This document shows, in pieces, positions 41,463 to 49,830 of a DNA stretch of 64,000 nucleotides. The stretch spans positions 1-64,000 of the forward strand of contig JBOGHW010000085.1 of assembly GCA_050744865.1 (NCBI GenBank). Direction: 5' to 3'. The position numbers were made by a program, and so were the translations under genes. Numbering within the stretch: position 1 is the first letter of the stretch; the number at the start of each line of letters is the position of its first letter. The stretch is from JAKACA01 sp050744865 (GTDB lineage: Bacteria > Actinomycetota > Acidimicrobiia > Acidimicrobiales > Bog-793). Below the pieces are notes generated by a model. The model ran no database searches. It was given only the letters and a program-made list of their open reading frames with translations, and was not told the origin of the DNA.

Positions 41463-42157
41463 CAGGGAGCCTCGTGCCGGACGCTCACCCAGTCGCGGCC
41501 TTCGAAGTACGGATTGAAGGCGTCGGCAATCGCCTGGATGTCGCTGCGCTGCTTGGGACGGCGAATCTCGTACAGGTGCGGGAACTCCAGCCAGCCGACG
41601 ATGCACTGCCAGAGCCTGAGGGCCGCTTCGCCCGACGGCGGGTCGATCAGCACCGGGCCGAATATCGCCTGCTCTGCGGCGCCGTCGCGGCCGAAGATCA
41701 ACGTCGGAACGCCGAAGCCGCCCAAGCTCGTCACCTTCTCGTGCTCTCGCAGGACGTCGTCGTGGGTCGTCGGGTCCGCCAATGCCTCCGAGACGATGAC
41801 GGGGTCGAGGCCGAGCTCGCCCACGACAGCTTCGGCCACCTCCTTGCGGTGTGGCTTGCGCCCGTCGACGTGCAGAGCCGTCCCGGCCGCCAGGTACCAC
41901 TTGTCCAGGAGATCTGCGTCCATGCGGCGGAGGTAGGCGCCGATGCGCATCATCGACCACCCGTATGACCACTCCCGCTCCCACGGATGGCGCTTGCCTT
42001 CCTCACGGTTGATCTCCTCCAAGCTGAAGAACTTCCACCGCACGGCCACGCCGGCCAGGTCTCGCACTTCGCGCATCCAGATCGAGGTCTGGTAGGCGTA
42101 CGGGCACATGATGTCGAAGTGGAAGTCGACCGCCGCCGGCGCCGTCATGGCGCTCAT
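41462..42157 (-). CDS. DsbA-family oxidoreductase-like protein with CPYA site
   Basis: The thioredoxin-fold DsbA family is shown by VDFHFDIMCPYAYQTSIWMR near the N-terminus, a helical insertion (HPWEREWSYGWSMMRIGAYL) and the cis-proline region GGFGVPTLIFGRDGAAEQ. The active site is CPYA, so the second cysteine is missing and a disulfide-exchange role is doubtful. Relatives of this kind include mycothiol-dependent reductases and 2-hydroxychromene-2-carboxylate isomerases. ATG 42157 overlaps the DinB stop as ATGA. The three genes 42726-40641 form one operon. Confidence 0.82.
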   Translation of the reverse strand: MSAMTAPAAVDFHFDIMCPYAYQTSIWMREVRDLAGVAVRWKFFSLEEINREEGKRHPWEREWSYGWSMMRIGAYLRRMDADLLDKWYLAAGTALHVDGRKPHRKEVAEAVVGELGLDPVIVSEALADPTTHDDVLREHEKVTSLGGFGVPTLIFGRDGAAEQAIFGPVLIDPPSGEAALRLWQCIVGWLEFPHLYEIRRPKQRSDIQAIADAFNPYFEGRDWVSVRHEAP

Positions 42158-42726
42158 GAAGTCATCCCACCGAGGCCGACCAGCCCTCGTGCCAGCTCGA
42201 TCTCGCCCATGTGGCGAAGACCGTGCTGATAGATCCAGCACTCGATCGCGTCGAGGAGGGTTATGCCCTCAGGTCCGGCGACGCGGGCGCTGTAGGTGCT
42301 GGCGATCTGCGGGGGGAAGGGCCTCGCTACGACGATGCGAGCCAGCTCGGCGGGGTCGAGCCCCGCCAGCCAGGCCTCGGTGCGGGCCCACACCGCCTGC
42401 TGGTACTCCTTGAACGCCTCGTAGTCGCCGATCCTCTGGCCGACCATCTCCTCCACCGAGCGGTGCTTGCCGTGGTCGGGGATCGACGGCCTCACACGCG
42501 CCTGCCAAGAGTCGTCCCAGATCTGCGGTTCACCTGTCATGACGAGGTACGCAAAATCGATCATGTTCGTCACATGGAACAGCGAGAAGGCGATCGGTAG
42601 GACCCCCTCCCGCTCGAAGTGGTTGACGTGGCCGGTGTCCATGGAGGCAAGGGCGTCGGCGTAGAGAGAGTGCATGGCGCGCATGCGCCGGCGGAGCGAG
42701 TCGAGGACGAGATCGTCTGTCTTCAT
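42154..42726 (-). CDS. DinB-superfamily protein
   Basis: This 190-residue four-helix-bundle protein has the three histidines expected in DinB/mycothiol S-transferase-like metal sites: FSLFHVTNMIDFAY, a middle helix (FKEYQQAVWARTEAWLAGLD) and the late IYQHGLRHMGEIELARGL. Family members carry a divalent metal and transfer thiols. It is the first gene of the operon with the DsbA-like and DinB/SCP2 proteins, so a mycothiol-linked reaction on a catabolic intermediate or a toxic product is plausible. ATG 42726 is used; upstream the frame has no conservation. Confidence 0.78.
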   Translation of the reverse strand: MKTDDLVLDSLRRRMRAMHSLYADALASMDTGHVNHFEREGVLPIAFSLFHVTNMIDFAYLVMTGEPQIWDDSWQARVRPSIPDHGKHRSVEEMVGQRIGDYEAFKEYQQAVWARTEAWLAGLDPAELARIVVARPFPPQIASTYSARVAGPEGITLLDAIECWIYQHGLRHMGEIELARGLVGLGGMTS

Positions 42727-42822
42727 CGTGACGATTGTGACACTGAAGCTGCCTTTGATCCATACCGGTAGCGGCCGTCCGGAACCGGTGTGGTGAGGAT
42801 ACGGTGAAGACCGACGTGATAG

Positions 42823-43263
42823 CGCTCCTGGCCGCCACCGGCGGAGTCGACCCCGTTCGCCACCCCGAGCGCGCGGTCGCCGGCTGGGAACGGCGGCGGG
42901 ATCGTCATCTGCGCGGAGGCGGGTGTTGACTTCACATGGGACGCGGTCGCCGCCACAGCGGCCGGCGTGGCCTTCTTCTGCGCGGCTCCCGGCCTCTACG
43001 GGCGCCGCACGGACGAGGCAAGCTGGCGCGCCGGCCATACGTGGTGGGAGGAGTGCGGCCTCGGCGACGCGATCCGCCAAGCGCAGCGCGTCGGCCTCTG
43101 GGTTGCGATCGCCACCCAGGCCGGCTCCACCTCGGACGAGGACTTCCCGGGCCTGGCTGCCCTCGTCAACCCGGCGGGCGAGGTCGTCGACCGCCTGCCG
43201 GACTGGGCGCCGGGGACGCTTCTGGTCGACATCCCGGCGGGCACCGCCGCCCAAGGGCGCTAA
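42823..43263 (+). pseudogene. C-terminal remnant of a carbon-nitrogen hydrolase (nitrilase superfamily)
   Basis: One frame, open from 42823 after tandem stops, reads GGGIVICAEAGVDFTWDAVA, then VAFFCAAPGLYGRRTDEASW and GLWVAIATQAGSTSDEDFPG to the TAA at 43263. This fits the second half of a nitrilase-type amidase, including the Cys region (IVICAEAG). The first half with the Glu and Lys of the triad is absent. A GTG frame (42804) with a plausible N-terminus is in a different register and stops at once. The first usable start, GTG 42967, lies after the Cys. It therefore looks truncated and frameshifted. Confidence 0.6.
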
Positions 43264-44003
43264 ACCGACAAGTGCTTCCCGTAGAAGGCCGTGATCCGCT
43301 CCCAGCCGTCGTTGGCCGCCGCCACCCGGTAGGCGTCGCGGTCGACCGAGAAGAAGGCGTGCCCAGCCCCTTCGTAGCTGTGGCGCTCGAAGTCCTTGCC
43401 GTTGGCGGCGAGGATCTGCTCGAGCTCGTCGACCTGCTCGGGGCTCGGGAACTGGTCGTCGGCGCCGAACAGGCCGAGCAAGGGGGCTTGGATGGTCGGC
43501 AACTGGTCGACGAGGTTCGTGATCCTCAAAGGGAAGCCCTCGGGCGGTGTGCCCGTGACGAACGCCCCATAGCAGTCGACGGCAGCATCGAGGTCGAGGT
43601 TGCAGGCCGCCAGGACGCTCTGGCGTCCTCCTGAGCAGTACCCGATGACACCGACCTTGCCGTTGGACGTCGGCAGGGACCGGAGGTGGGCAGCCGCAGC
43701 CCCGACGTCCCCGATCAGCCTGGCGTCGGGCACACCGCCCTGCGAGCGCACGAAGGAAGCAGCGTCGTCCGGGCTCTGGCCGGGCGCCTCGCGCCAGTAG
43801 AGGTTGGGGCAGATCGCGTCGTAGCCGAGCTCGGCCATTCGGCGGGTGATCTCCTTGGTCGACCTGTCGTAGCCGGGCATGTGGTGGATGACGACGACGC
43901 CGCCCCGCCGGCCGTCGCCCTCCGGGCGCGCCAGGTACGCCTCGACCTCGTCACCGTCGTGGCCCGAGATCATGATCGTCGTCGCGGTCAAGCCGTCACT
44001 CAT
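43260..44003 (-). CDS. Dienelactone hydrolase family protein
   Basis: This alpha/beta hydrolase of 247 residues has the cysteine nucleophile in VGVIGYCSGGRQSVL, the acid in LFGADDQFPSPEQV and the catalytic histidine in YEGAGHAFFSVDR. IHHMPGYDRSTKEITRRMA at the N-terminus also fits the family. These enzymes open lactones such as dienelactone; many actinobacterial members have other ester substrates. It is near the aromatic-degradation genes but with no defined step. It starts before a spacer of 100 bp and points away from the thioesterase stop. Confidence 0.87.
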   Translation of the reverse strand: MSDGLTATTIMISGHDGDEVEAYLARPEGDGRRGGVVVIHHMPGYDRSTKEITRRMAELGYDAICPNLYWREAPGQSPDDAASFVRSQGGVPDARLIGDVGAAAAHLRSLPTSNGKVGVIGYCSGGRQSVLAACNLDLDAAVDCYGAFVTGTPPEGFPLRITNLVDQLPTIQAPLLGLFGADDQFPSPEQVDELEQILAANGKDFERHSYEGAGHAFFSVDRDAYRVAAANDGWERITAFYGKHLSV

Positions 44004-44102
44004 CGTGGTGTCTCCTTAGTGGGTCGGGAGGACCCGCACGGCTGACGATAGCCAGCACCGGCGACAGCGGGCCAGCGCCCGGCTCAGCGCCGCGAAGGCC
44101 CG

Positions 44103-44543
44103 TTAGGCATTGGAGGGGGCGCGGAGCCAGTCAGGCAGCCGGCGAGGCCGGCCGGCTCGATCGACGCATCCGTGGATCGTGATGCCCGACGCCCGCACCG
44201 TGTCTTCGATACTCAGGCAGTAGGCGATCTCGACCGTGGCCCGGGTGACTCCGGTGATCGCGACCCCGACGTCGACAACCTCGTCGAAACGCAGCGGCCT
44301 CCTGTATCCCACCCACACCTCCAGGACGGCCATGTCGAGGCCGCTCTCGTGCATCTCGGCGTACGGGCGTCCTATGGCGTTTAGGTAGGCGACGCGCGCC
44401 TCTTCGAAGTAGACGGGGTAGACGCTGTGGTGGACTATCCCCATCGCGTCCGTCTCGGCGAAGCGCACCCTGACCGGGTGCTTGAACTGGTAGGCCGCCG
44501 GGTCCGCCGGTGGCCTGGTCGTGAACCGCGTGTCGGGCGCCAT
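44103..44543 (-). CDS. Hotdog-fold acyl-CoA thioesterase (4-hydroxybenzoyl-CoA thioesterase type)
   Basis: This hotdog protein of 146 residues has the 4-HBT signature VRFAETDAMGIVHHSVYPVY with its catalytic Asp, then FEEARVAYLNAIGRPY and ISYCLS-like strands. It hydrolyses acyl- or aroyl-CoA thioesters in the cytosol. The aromatic CoA cluster a few kb away offers possible substrates (release of CoA from dead-end thioesters), but this is context only. The length is normal and the ATG is followed at once by a Pro/Thr-rich lead. Confidence 0.88.
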   Translation of the reverse strand: MAPDTRFTTRPPADPAAYQFKHPVRVRFAETDAMGIVHHSVYPVYFEEARVAYLNAIGRPYAEMHESGLDMAVLEVWVGYRRPLRFDEVVDVGVAITGVTRATVEIAYCLSIEDTVRASGITIHGCVDRAGRPRRLPDWLRAPSNA

Positions 44544-44608
44544 CGGGAGACGACGTTAGGGCAAAGCACCGGGCTGCCGACCGGTCGTAGACCGAGCAGG
44601 AGACCTCT

Positions 44609-46015
44609 GTGTACGCTCTGGCCATGGGGGAAGGCAAGGCGGTCAGGTCGTCGAGGCGCGCCCGGATGGCGACCTTGGTCGTAGTGGTCTTGGCTGCAGT
44701 CCTCACCCTGGGTTGGGCCAGCCCTGCAACTGCCGCCACCCGTAACGCGAAGGCACCATCGTGTGGGAAGTACACGGGCGCCTCTCTGACGGGCTTCATC
44801 TCGGCTGCCGAGAGCGCCTTCCCGGTCGAAGAGTGCCTGTACCCGTTGCGCCAGCGCATCACGGTGGCAGCCGGGCTCACGGTATCGTCGCCGGCCATCC
44901 TCGACTTCGATGGTGCGAAGCTAAGCGGCGGACCGGGCCTCACGACGTCGATGATCGTCGTCGAGCCGTCCGCCGCAGACTCTGCAGTCACCGACGTGAC
45001 CCTGTCCAAAGGGCCCAAGAACGGCCTGCAATGCAGCGGCACGTGCTCGGTCACCCAGACGACCATCGAGGGCTTCGAAGACGACGGCTTGTACGTATCG
45101 GGCAACGACGAGTCGGTGATCGGCGGCAAGACGGCCAACAGCCAGGTCTCGACCATCGGGGATGGCATCGGGCTGCTCGTCAACGAGGCGATAGGCGTGA
45201 CGATCGGCTACTTCTCGAGCAGCTACGACAACCACTACGGCGCGCTCCTGCAGTCCGTCACCGGCACGACCGCCACTGCCTGCACGGCCACGTCCATCAA
45301 GACCGAGGACACCGGGAAGGCGACGGCGACCTGGAGTTGGGGGGTCAACGACGCCGGCTCAGGCCTGCAGCTGAAGGGGACGTCCGGCTGCCGGTTCGCT
45401 TCGGTCAAGGCAAGCTCGCAGGGTGGGTACGGGATCGCCTTGGGCAATTCGTCCGACAACGTCTTCGGCACCGTTGCCATTACCGGGGAGAGCCACGGTC
45501 AGCTGAACCCCGGGATCAACTTGTCTCACTCCGCCGCCGGCAACGTCTTCAAGACGGTAAACGTGGTGCACAAGTCCGTTGCAGTCGACGTCGGCAACGA
45601 CGGTGTGGCGGGCGGAGGCGGTACATCCGGCAACGACGACAACGTCTTCGAGAACTTGTCTGCAAAGGACGATACCTACGGCGTGATCGACTTCCATGGC
45701 GGGACAGGGAACCGGTTCGGCTCCGTCACGAGCACTGACGACGGATCGCCCAACGGCTTTTACATCGCGCTGGTGTTGTTCAAGCAGTCCACGAGCCCCG
45801 TGACCGGCAACGTCGTCACCTCGGCCACCTTCACGGGCAGCCCGGCGGCGCCGCACGACACCCCGGACTACCTCGTCTACGCCGACTCCGGAAGCTCGGG
45901 CAACTCCGTGACGATCGCCAAGGATGCTTCGACCACCTACAAGCTCGCTCCATGCGAGGACCTCAACGGCGGCAACAGCTTCAGCGGCTGCGACCCCGGC
46001 GCCGCCACCGGCTGA
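44609..46015 (+). CDS. Secreted right-handed beta-helix protein
   Basis: This is a 468-residue secreted protein. A signal peptide (about residues 16-43, ending ASPATAA) is followed by a repetitive domain with many short strands and Asn/Ser/Gly turns, for instance GYGIALGNSSDNVFGTVAIT and SAAGNVFKTVNVVH. This is the pattern of right-handed parallel beta-helices in pectate-lyase-like or carbohydrate-sulfate-lyase-like proteins. I cannot identify catalytic residues. Several cysteines (NGLQCSGTCSVTQTT and the C-terminal pair) suggest disulfides. GTG 44609 is the longer start; ATG 44624 is possible. Confidence 0.72.
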   Translation: MYALAMGEGKAVRSSRRARMATLVVVVLAAVLTLGWASPATAATRNAKAPSCGKYTGASLTGFISAAESAFPVEECLYPLRQRITVAAGLTVSSPAILDFDGAKLSGGPGLTTSMIVVEPSAADSAVTDVTLSKGPKNGLQCSGTCSVTQTTIEGFEDDGLYVSGNDESVIGGKTANSQVSTIGDGIGLLVNEAIGVTIGYFSSSYDNHYGALLQSVTGTTATACTATSIKTEDTGKATATWSWGVNDAGSGLQLKGTSGCRFASVKASSQGGYGIALGNSSDNVFGTVAITGESHGQLNPGINLSHSAAGNVFKTVNVVHKSVAVDVGNDGVAGGGGTSGNDDNVFENLSAKDDTYGVIDFHGGTGNRFGSVTSTDDGSPNGFYIALVLFKQSTSPVTGNVVTSATFTGSPAAPHDTPDYLVYADSGSSGNSVTIAKDASTTYKLAPCEDLNGGNSFSGCDPGAATG

Positions 46016-46073
46016 CCGCCCGGCTTCGAGACACCTGACCCCGGCTGCCCTGGCCTGGCCAGTCTGACTCCTC

Positions 46074-47288
46074 TTAGCCTCCTGCCAGATGGGCGTGCAC
46101 GGCGCCGGCGATGGTGCCGAGAGCGCTACGCCAAGCGTCGTCGAGCGGGAGCGCCTGCGCCTCGCCCGTTCGCTTGGCCTCCTCGATCTCGGCGCCTTCG
46201 GCTTGGCGCAGCAGCACGACGGGGTTGCGGTCGAAAGCGCTCAGCCCACGGGAGTCTGCCGGCTGCCGAAACTCTGCTCGATAGACGACCTCGAGCCCGT
46301 CGCAAGACTCGGCACTGTCGCCGGGACGGATCACTGCCAGCCGGACGGCCGCCAGCTTCGGGCACGATGCCATGGCAACCTTGAGCACGAGCAGGACCTC
46401 GCTGGCGATGACGTTCAGGTAAGCCTCGTTCAGCGCTGTCTGCGTCCATGTCTTCACGGTGCCCCGGCCGCCGGGAGTAGTAGTCGGCTGGCCGGACGGC
46501 AGCACGACACTCGCCCGGCCGAACACCACGATGACGGTGGCGACGCCGTCTTCGCAATGGACAGCCGTCGCCCTGCAGGCGTGGCTCACGAAGCCGTGCT
46601 CGAGGGTGGCCAACACGGTCCGCGAATCGTTCGCCAGCAACAGCTGCCAGGCCTTGTCGAGTTGCACTTGAGCCGCCGCGGCTGCCGCCTGGGCAGACTG
46701 CTCCGCACGCTCGCATGCCGCCTGATAGGCCGCCGCATCCCCCGACGTCTCGATGTCGGCTTGAGCCTTGGCCTCCGCCAGCGCCTGGCGCTGCCAGAAG
46801 TGAAGGTCTTTCGAGTCCGTAGCGAGATGGGCTGCCCGAACGGCCTCCGGATCGAATTTGTCAGCAGGATGTCGGTAGAAGTCAGGGTTCGCCACCGGGC
46901 GGCCGGCTGGCGGAACCGTGACGCGATGCACTGCGACTAGAGCCGCCAGGGCGGCGGCGGCGGTCTGAGCGGCGACCGCTCGCGAGTCGGCCGACGTGAG
47001 CCCCACAGCTGCGCCCGCTGCCGGCCTGCCCGCCCGAGTGCTGCCGGTCTGAGTCCTGCCGGTCTGAGCATTGGCGGTCTGAGTCCTGGCGGCCTGAGCA
47101 TTGTGGTGCACAGGTCGGGCGCTGTGGCCGACGGGTTTCCAGAGGGTGACCGGTCCGGCACCTGTCGAGAGGGACGGCCTGCCACTACCTACGTGGACGC
47201 GGGCGCTCCGCGGGCCGACGCCGAGCCGCAAGCCGCTTCTCGTGGCACTGACACGAAACCCTGGAGCCATCTTGATGCCATAACCCAT
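46074..47288 (-). CDS. DUF4236-like N-terminal domain protein with large helical domain
   Basis: The N-terminal 55 residues (MGYGIKMAPGFRVSATRSGL and RLGVGPRSARVHVGSG) have the repeating beta pattern of DUF4236. A low-complexity linker with Thr-Gln-Ala-Gly-Arg repeats (residues 60-90) follows. The rest is alpha-rich, including an alanine/glutamine helix near residues 185-215 (QAAAAAAQVQLDKAWQLLL), and then a mixed alpha/beta C-terminal part without motifs I know. No signal peptide or membrane segment. Its role is unknown. The gene stands alone between a secreted protein and an aldo/keto reductase. Confidence 0.68.
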   Translation of the reverse strand: MGYGIKMAPGFRVSATRSGLRLGVGPRSARVHVGSGRPSLSTGAGPVTLWKPVGHSARPVHHNAQAARTQTANAQTGRTQTGSTRAGRPAAGAAVGLTSADSRAVAAQTAAAALAALVAVHRVTVPPAGRPVANPDFYRHPADKFDPEAVRAAHLATDSKDLHFWQRQALAEAKAQADIETSGDAAAYQAACERAEQSAQAAAAAAQVQLDKAWQLLLANDSRTVLATLEHGFVSHACRATAVHCEDGVATVIVVFGRASVVLPSGQPTTTPGGRGTVKTWTQTALNEAYLNVIASEVLLVLKVAMASCPKLAAVRLAVIRPGDSAESCDGLEVVYRAEFRQPADSRGLSAFDRNPVVLLRQAEGAEIEEAKRTGEAQALPLDDAWRSALGTIAGAVHAHLAGG

Positions 47289-47329
47289 TCGACCGAGGCT
47301 AGGGCCTCGGGCCAGGACGCGCCCGGGTT

Positions 47330-48298
47330 CTAGTGGCCGGCGATTGCGTGAGGCTCGTAGGGCTCCTCGAGGCGGGCGACTTCGGCTGCCGTCAGCTCGA
47401 GCTCGAGGGCGCCGACGGCGTCGTCGAGCTGCTCGCTCCGGGTCACGCCGACGATCGGTGCCGTCACCACCGGCTTGCTGAGCACCCAGGCCAGGGCCAC
47501 CTGTGCAGGCTTGACGCCGCGCTCGGTCGCCACCTCGCCGACGCGCTCGACCACGGATTTGTCACCGGGCTGGTACAGCACCTTCCCGAACTCGTCGGTC
47601 TCGCTACGCTCCGTAGCCTCGCCCCACTGGCGAGCCAGGCGGCCCCGTGCCAGCGGGCTCCACGGAATCGCCCCGACGCCGCGGTCCTGGCACAACGGCA
47701 TCATCTCCCGCTCCTCCTCCCGGTAGAGGAGGTTGTAGTGGTTCTGCATCATCACGAACTTCGTCCAGCCCTCGCGCTCGGCCACGTAGAGCATCTTCGA
47801 GAACTGCCACGCATACATCGAGGAAGCGCCTATGTAGCGGGCTTTCCCCGCCTTCACCACGTCGTGGAGAGCCTCGAGGGTCTCTTCGACCGGCGTCCTC
47901 GGGTCGGCGCGGTGAATCTGGTAGAGGTCGACGTAGTCAGTCCCGAGCCGCCGCAGGCTGTTGTCGATCTCGGACATGATCGCCTTGCGTGAGAGCCCGA
48001 TGCCGTTGGGTCCCTGGTGCATCCGTCCGGCAACTTTCGTCGCCAGCACGATCTCGTCGCGGCGGCCCAGCTCTCCGAGGACCTTGCCGACGACCTGCTC
48101 GCTGGCGCCGTCGGAATAGACGTTGGCGGTGTCGAAGAAGTTGATCCCGCTCTCGATCGCCTGGCGGATGATCGGCCGGGCGGCGTCCTCTCTCAGGCAC
48201 CACGGGTGACTGCCGCGGCTGGGATCGCCGAAGCTCATGCAACCGAGGCAGATCCGGGACACGTCGGTACCGGTGGTGCCCATCTTCACGTATCGCAT
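47330..48298 (-). CDS. Aldo/keto reductase
   Basis: This (beta/alpha)8 NADPH-dependent oxidoreductase of 322 residues has the family order MGTTGTDVSRICLGCMSFGD, then GINFFDTANVYSDGASEQVV (catalytic Asp and Tyr), VLATKVAGRM (Lys), YQIHRADPRTPVEETLEALH (His) and QNHYNLLYREEEREMMPLCQ. It ends with a VTAPIVGVTRSEQLDDAV NADP-binding segment. Substrates of this general class are sugars, ketones and quinones; none can be singled out. ATG 48298 is the only start near the family N-terminus. The gene diverges from the hydrolase at 48350. Confidence 0.9.
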   Translation of the reverse strand: MRYVKMGTTGTDVSRICLGCMSFGDPSRGSHPWCLREDAARPIIRQAIESGINFFDTANVYSDGASEQVVGKVLGELGRRDEIVLATKVAGRMHQGPNGIGLSRKAIMSEIDNSLRRLGTDYVDLYQIHRADPRTPVEETLEALHDVVKAGKARYIGASSMYAWQFSKMLYVAEREGWTKFVMMQNHYNLLYREEEREMMPLCQDRGVGAIPWSPLARGRLARQWGEATERSETDEFGKVLYQPGDKSVVERVGEVATERGVKPAQVALAWVLSKPVVTAPIVGVTRSEQLDDAVGALELELTAAEVARLEEPYEPHAIAGH

Positions 48299-48349
48299 GG
48301 GGTCTTGCCTCCGAGGTGAGGTCCCCGAGGAAAGGCCCCGAGGAGAGTC

Positions 48350-49108
48350 GTGGTGTCGAGGGTAGCGAGGCTCGCAGGCCTTGGCTCGCAGCTCCGGAAG
48401 CGGCAGACTGGGCAAGTGGCAGACGTCGCCGTGCAGCGGGTGGACTTCGGTTACTTCGTCCGGCCGGCCGAAGAGACCGGGACGGGGGCGGCGCGAGCTG
48501 AGCCCTGCCTCGGCTACCTGGTCCAACACAGCGAAGGCCTGCTCCTGGTCGACACCGGGATGGGGAGCGATCCTGAAGTCGACGCCTACTACCAACCGCT
48601 GAGGTACCAGCTCGAGGATGCCGTGGCCGGCGCAGGGGCGACCCTCGACGACATCGCCTATGTCGTCAACTGCCACCTCCACTTCGACCATTGCGGAGGC
48701 AACGCCAGCCTGCCCGGCCGCCCGATCTTCACCCAGCGCGTCGAACTGGAGATCGCCCGCCGCGAGGAGGGATACACGCTGCCCGAGCTGGTCGACGCGC
48801 CGGGTCTCACCTACGAGATCCTCGACGGCGAGGCCGAGATCCTCCAAGGCGTATTCGTCATTCCGACGCCGGGCCACACCGCTGGTCACCAGTCCGTTGC
48901 CGTCCGGCGAGCTGACGGGACCGTGGTGGTGGCCGGCCAGAGCCACAACACGGCAGCGGCGTACGGCAGCGATGTACTCGGTCGGCAGGCCGTCCAGGAG
49001 CACCGCTTGACAGGTGCAGTCCCGGTGCCCGAATGGATAGACAGGCTCCAGCAGTTCGACCCGGCCCGAGTGGTCTTCGCCCACGATCGAGCCGTTTGGG
49101 AGCCGTGA
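48350..49108 (+). CDS. Metallo-beta-lactamase-fold hydrolase (quorum-quenching lactonase type)
   Basis: This MBL-fold enzyme of 252 residues has the zinc motif VNCHLHFDHCGGNASL (HxHxDH), a later TPGHTAGHQSVAV histidine and the VFAHDRAVW region. CLGYLVQHSEGLLLVDTGMG is the usual opening strand pair of N-acyl-homoserine-lactonase-like proteins. The natural substrate is unknown. GTG 48350 is the longest start; GTG 48416, just before VADVAVQRVDFGYF, may be the true one. No signal peptide. Confidence 0.83.
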   Translation: MVSRVARLAGLGSQLRKRQTGQVADVAVQRVDFGYFVRPAEETGTGAARAEPCLGYLVQHSEGLLLVDTGMGSDPEVDAYYQPLRYQLEDAVAGAGATLDDIAYVVNCHLHFDHCGGNASLPGRPIFTQRVELEIARREEGYTLPELVDAPGLTYEILDGEAEILQGVFVIPTPGHTAGHQSVAVRRADGTVVVAGQSHNTAAAYGSDVLGRQAVQEHRLTGAVPVPEWIDRLQQFDPARVVFAHDRAVWEP

Positions 49109-49142
49109 CTTGAGACCGCACGCCAGCGGCAAAGCGTTGATC

Positions 49143-49166
49143 CTGGTATGATTCTGGTATGACCAG
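49143..49166. promoter_or_regulatory. vapB operator and -10 element
   Basis: CTGGTATGA occurs twice, 11 bp apart (49143 and 49154), and the second copy forms the dyad CTGGT-ATG-ACCAG centred on the antitoxin start codon. TATGAT at 49147-49152 looks like a -10 box placed so that transcription would begin at or next to the ATG, a leaderless message. An autoregulated toxin-antitoxin promoter with an antitoxin-bound dyad is the likely meaning. Confidence 0.6.
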
Positions 49167-49395
49167 AACGAGCAAAATCGCCGTGTCGCTGCCGTCCGCC
49201 CAGGTCCAATCGGTTCGGCGGGCGGTTGCTCGCGGCGAGGCCGCCAGCGTGTCGGCCTACGTGTCGCAGGCCATCGCCAAGGCAGACCGCGAGCGGGAAC
49301 TGGCCGATCTGGTGGCGGATCTCGTGGCCGCCGGTGGCGAACCGACTGCTGCCGACTACACCTGGGCGAGAGAAGTGCTCGGCGCCTCCAGGTGA
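49159..49395 (+). CDS. Ribbon-helix-helix antitoxin (VapB/CopG-like)
   Basis: This 78-residue protein has an N-terminal beta strand SKIAVSLPSAQVQSVRRAVA and a following helix-rich part (VSAYVSQAIAKADRERELAD), the layout of ribbon-helix-helix antitoxins. The C-terminal part (TAADYTWAREVLG) would bind and block the partner. It overlaps the PIN toxin gene by GTGA, as in many VapBC modules. The start lies in its own operator dyad. Confidence 0.78.
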   Translation: MTRTSKIAVSLPSAQVQSVRRAVARGEAASVSAYVSQAIAKADRERELADLVADLVAAGGEPTAADYTWAREVLGASR

Positions 49396-49772
49396 GAGGC
49401 GTCACCCTCGACGCAGGAGCGCTGCTCGCCGTGGAAAGACGCGACGCCAGGATGACCGCCCTGCTCGCCCTGGTCCGCGACGATGCCGAGGCAGTCATCA
49501 ACGTGCCGGCCGGGGCTGTCGCGCAGGCTTGGCGCGACGGTCGGCAGCAGGCTCTCCTGGCTCGACTTCTGGCAGCCAGCCAGACCGAAGTGGTCGACCT
49601 CGACGGTGCCGCCGCACGCGCCGCCGGCGTTCTGCTCGCCAGAGCCGGAACCTCCGACGTGGTGGACGCGTCCGTGGCTCTCTGTGCAACGGAGCGGCGG
49701 CAGGCGATAGTGACTAGTGACGCCGGCGACATCCGGGTACTGGCGCCGTCCGCGACGATCTACAGCATCTGA
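49392..49772 (+). CDS. PIN-domain toxin (VapC-like)
   Basis: This PIN-domain ribonuclease of 126 residues has VTLDAGALLAVERRDARM, INVPAGAVAQAWRDG and TSDVVDASVALCATERRQAI, with TSDAGDIRVLA at the end; the acidic residues (D7, E, D, D) form the Mg site. It cleaves RNA when the antitoxin is degraded. The GTG start overlaps the antitoxin stop. With 49159-49395 it forms a complete type II module. Confidence 0.85.
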   Translation: MRGVTLDAGALLAVERRDARMTALLALVRDDAEAVINVPAGAVAQAWRDGRQQALLARLLAASQTEVVDLDGAAARAAGVLLARAGTSDVVDASVALCATERRQAIVTSDAGDIRVLAPSATIYSI

Positions 49773-49830
49773 CGGCTCCGGCCCACGTGTAGCATCGTGG
49801 CCGTGACGACATTCATGGTCATGGTCCGCC

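Noticed and set aside
48299..49732. Upstream 478 residues of the 800-residue frame ending in the aldo/keto reductase
   Set aside because: It runs antisense through the hydrolase and the vapBC genes; the reductase starts at ATG 48298.
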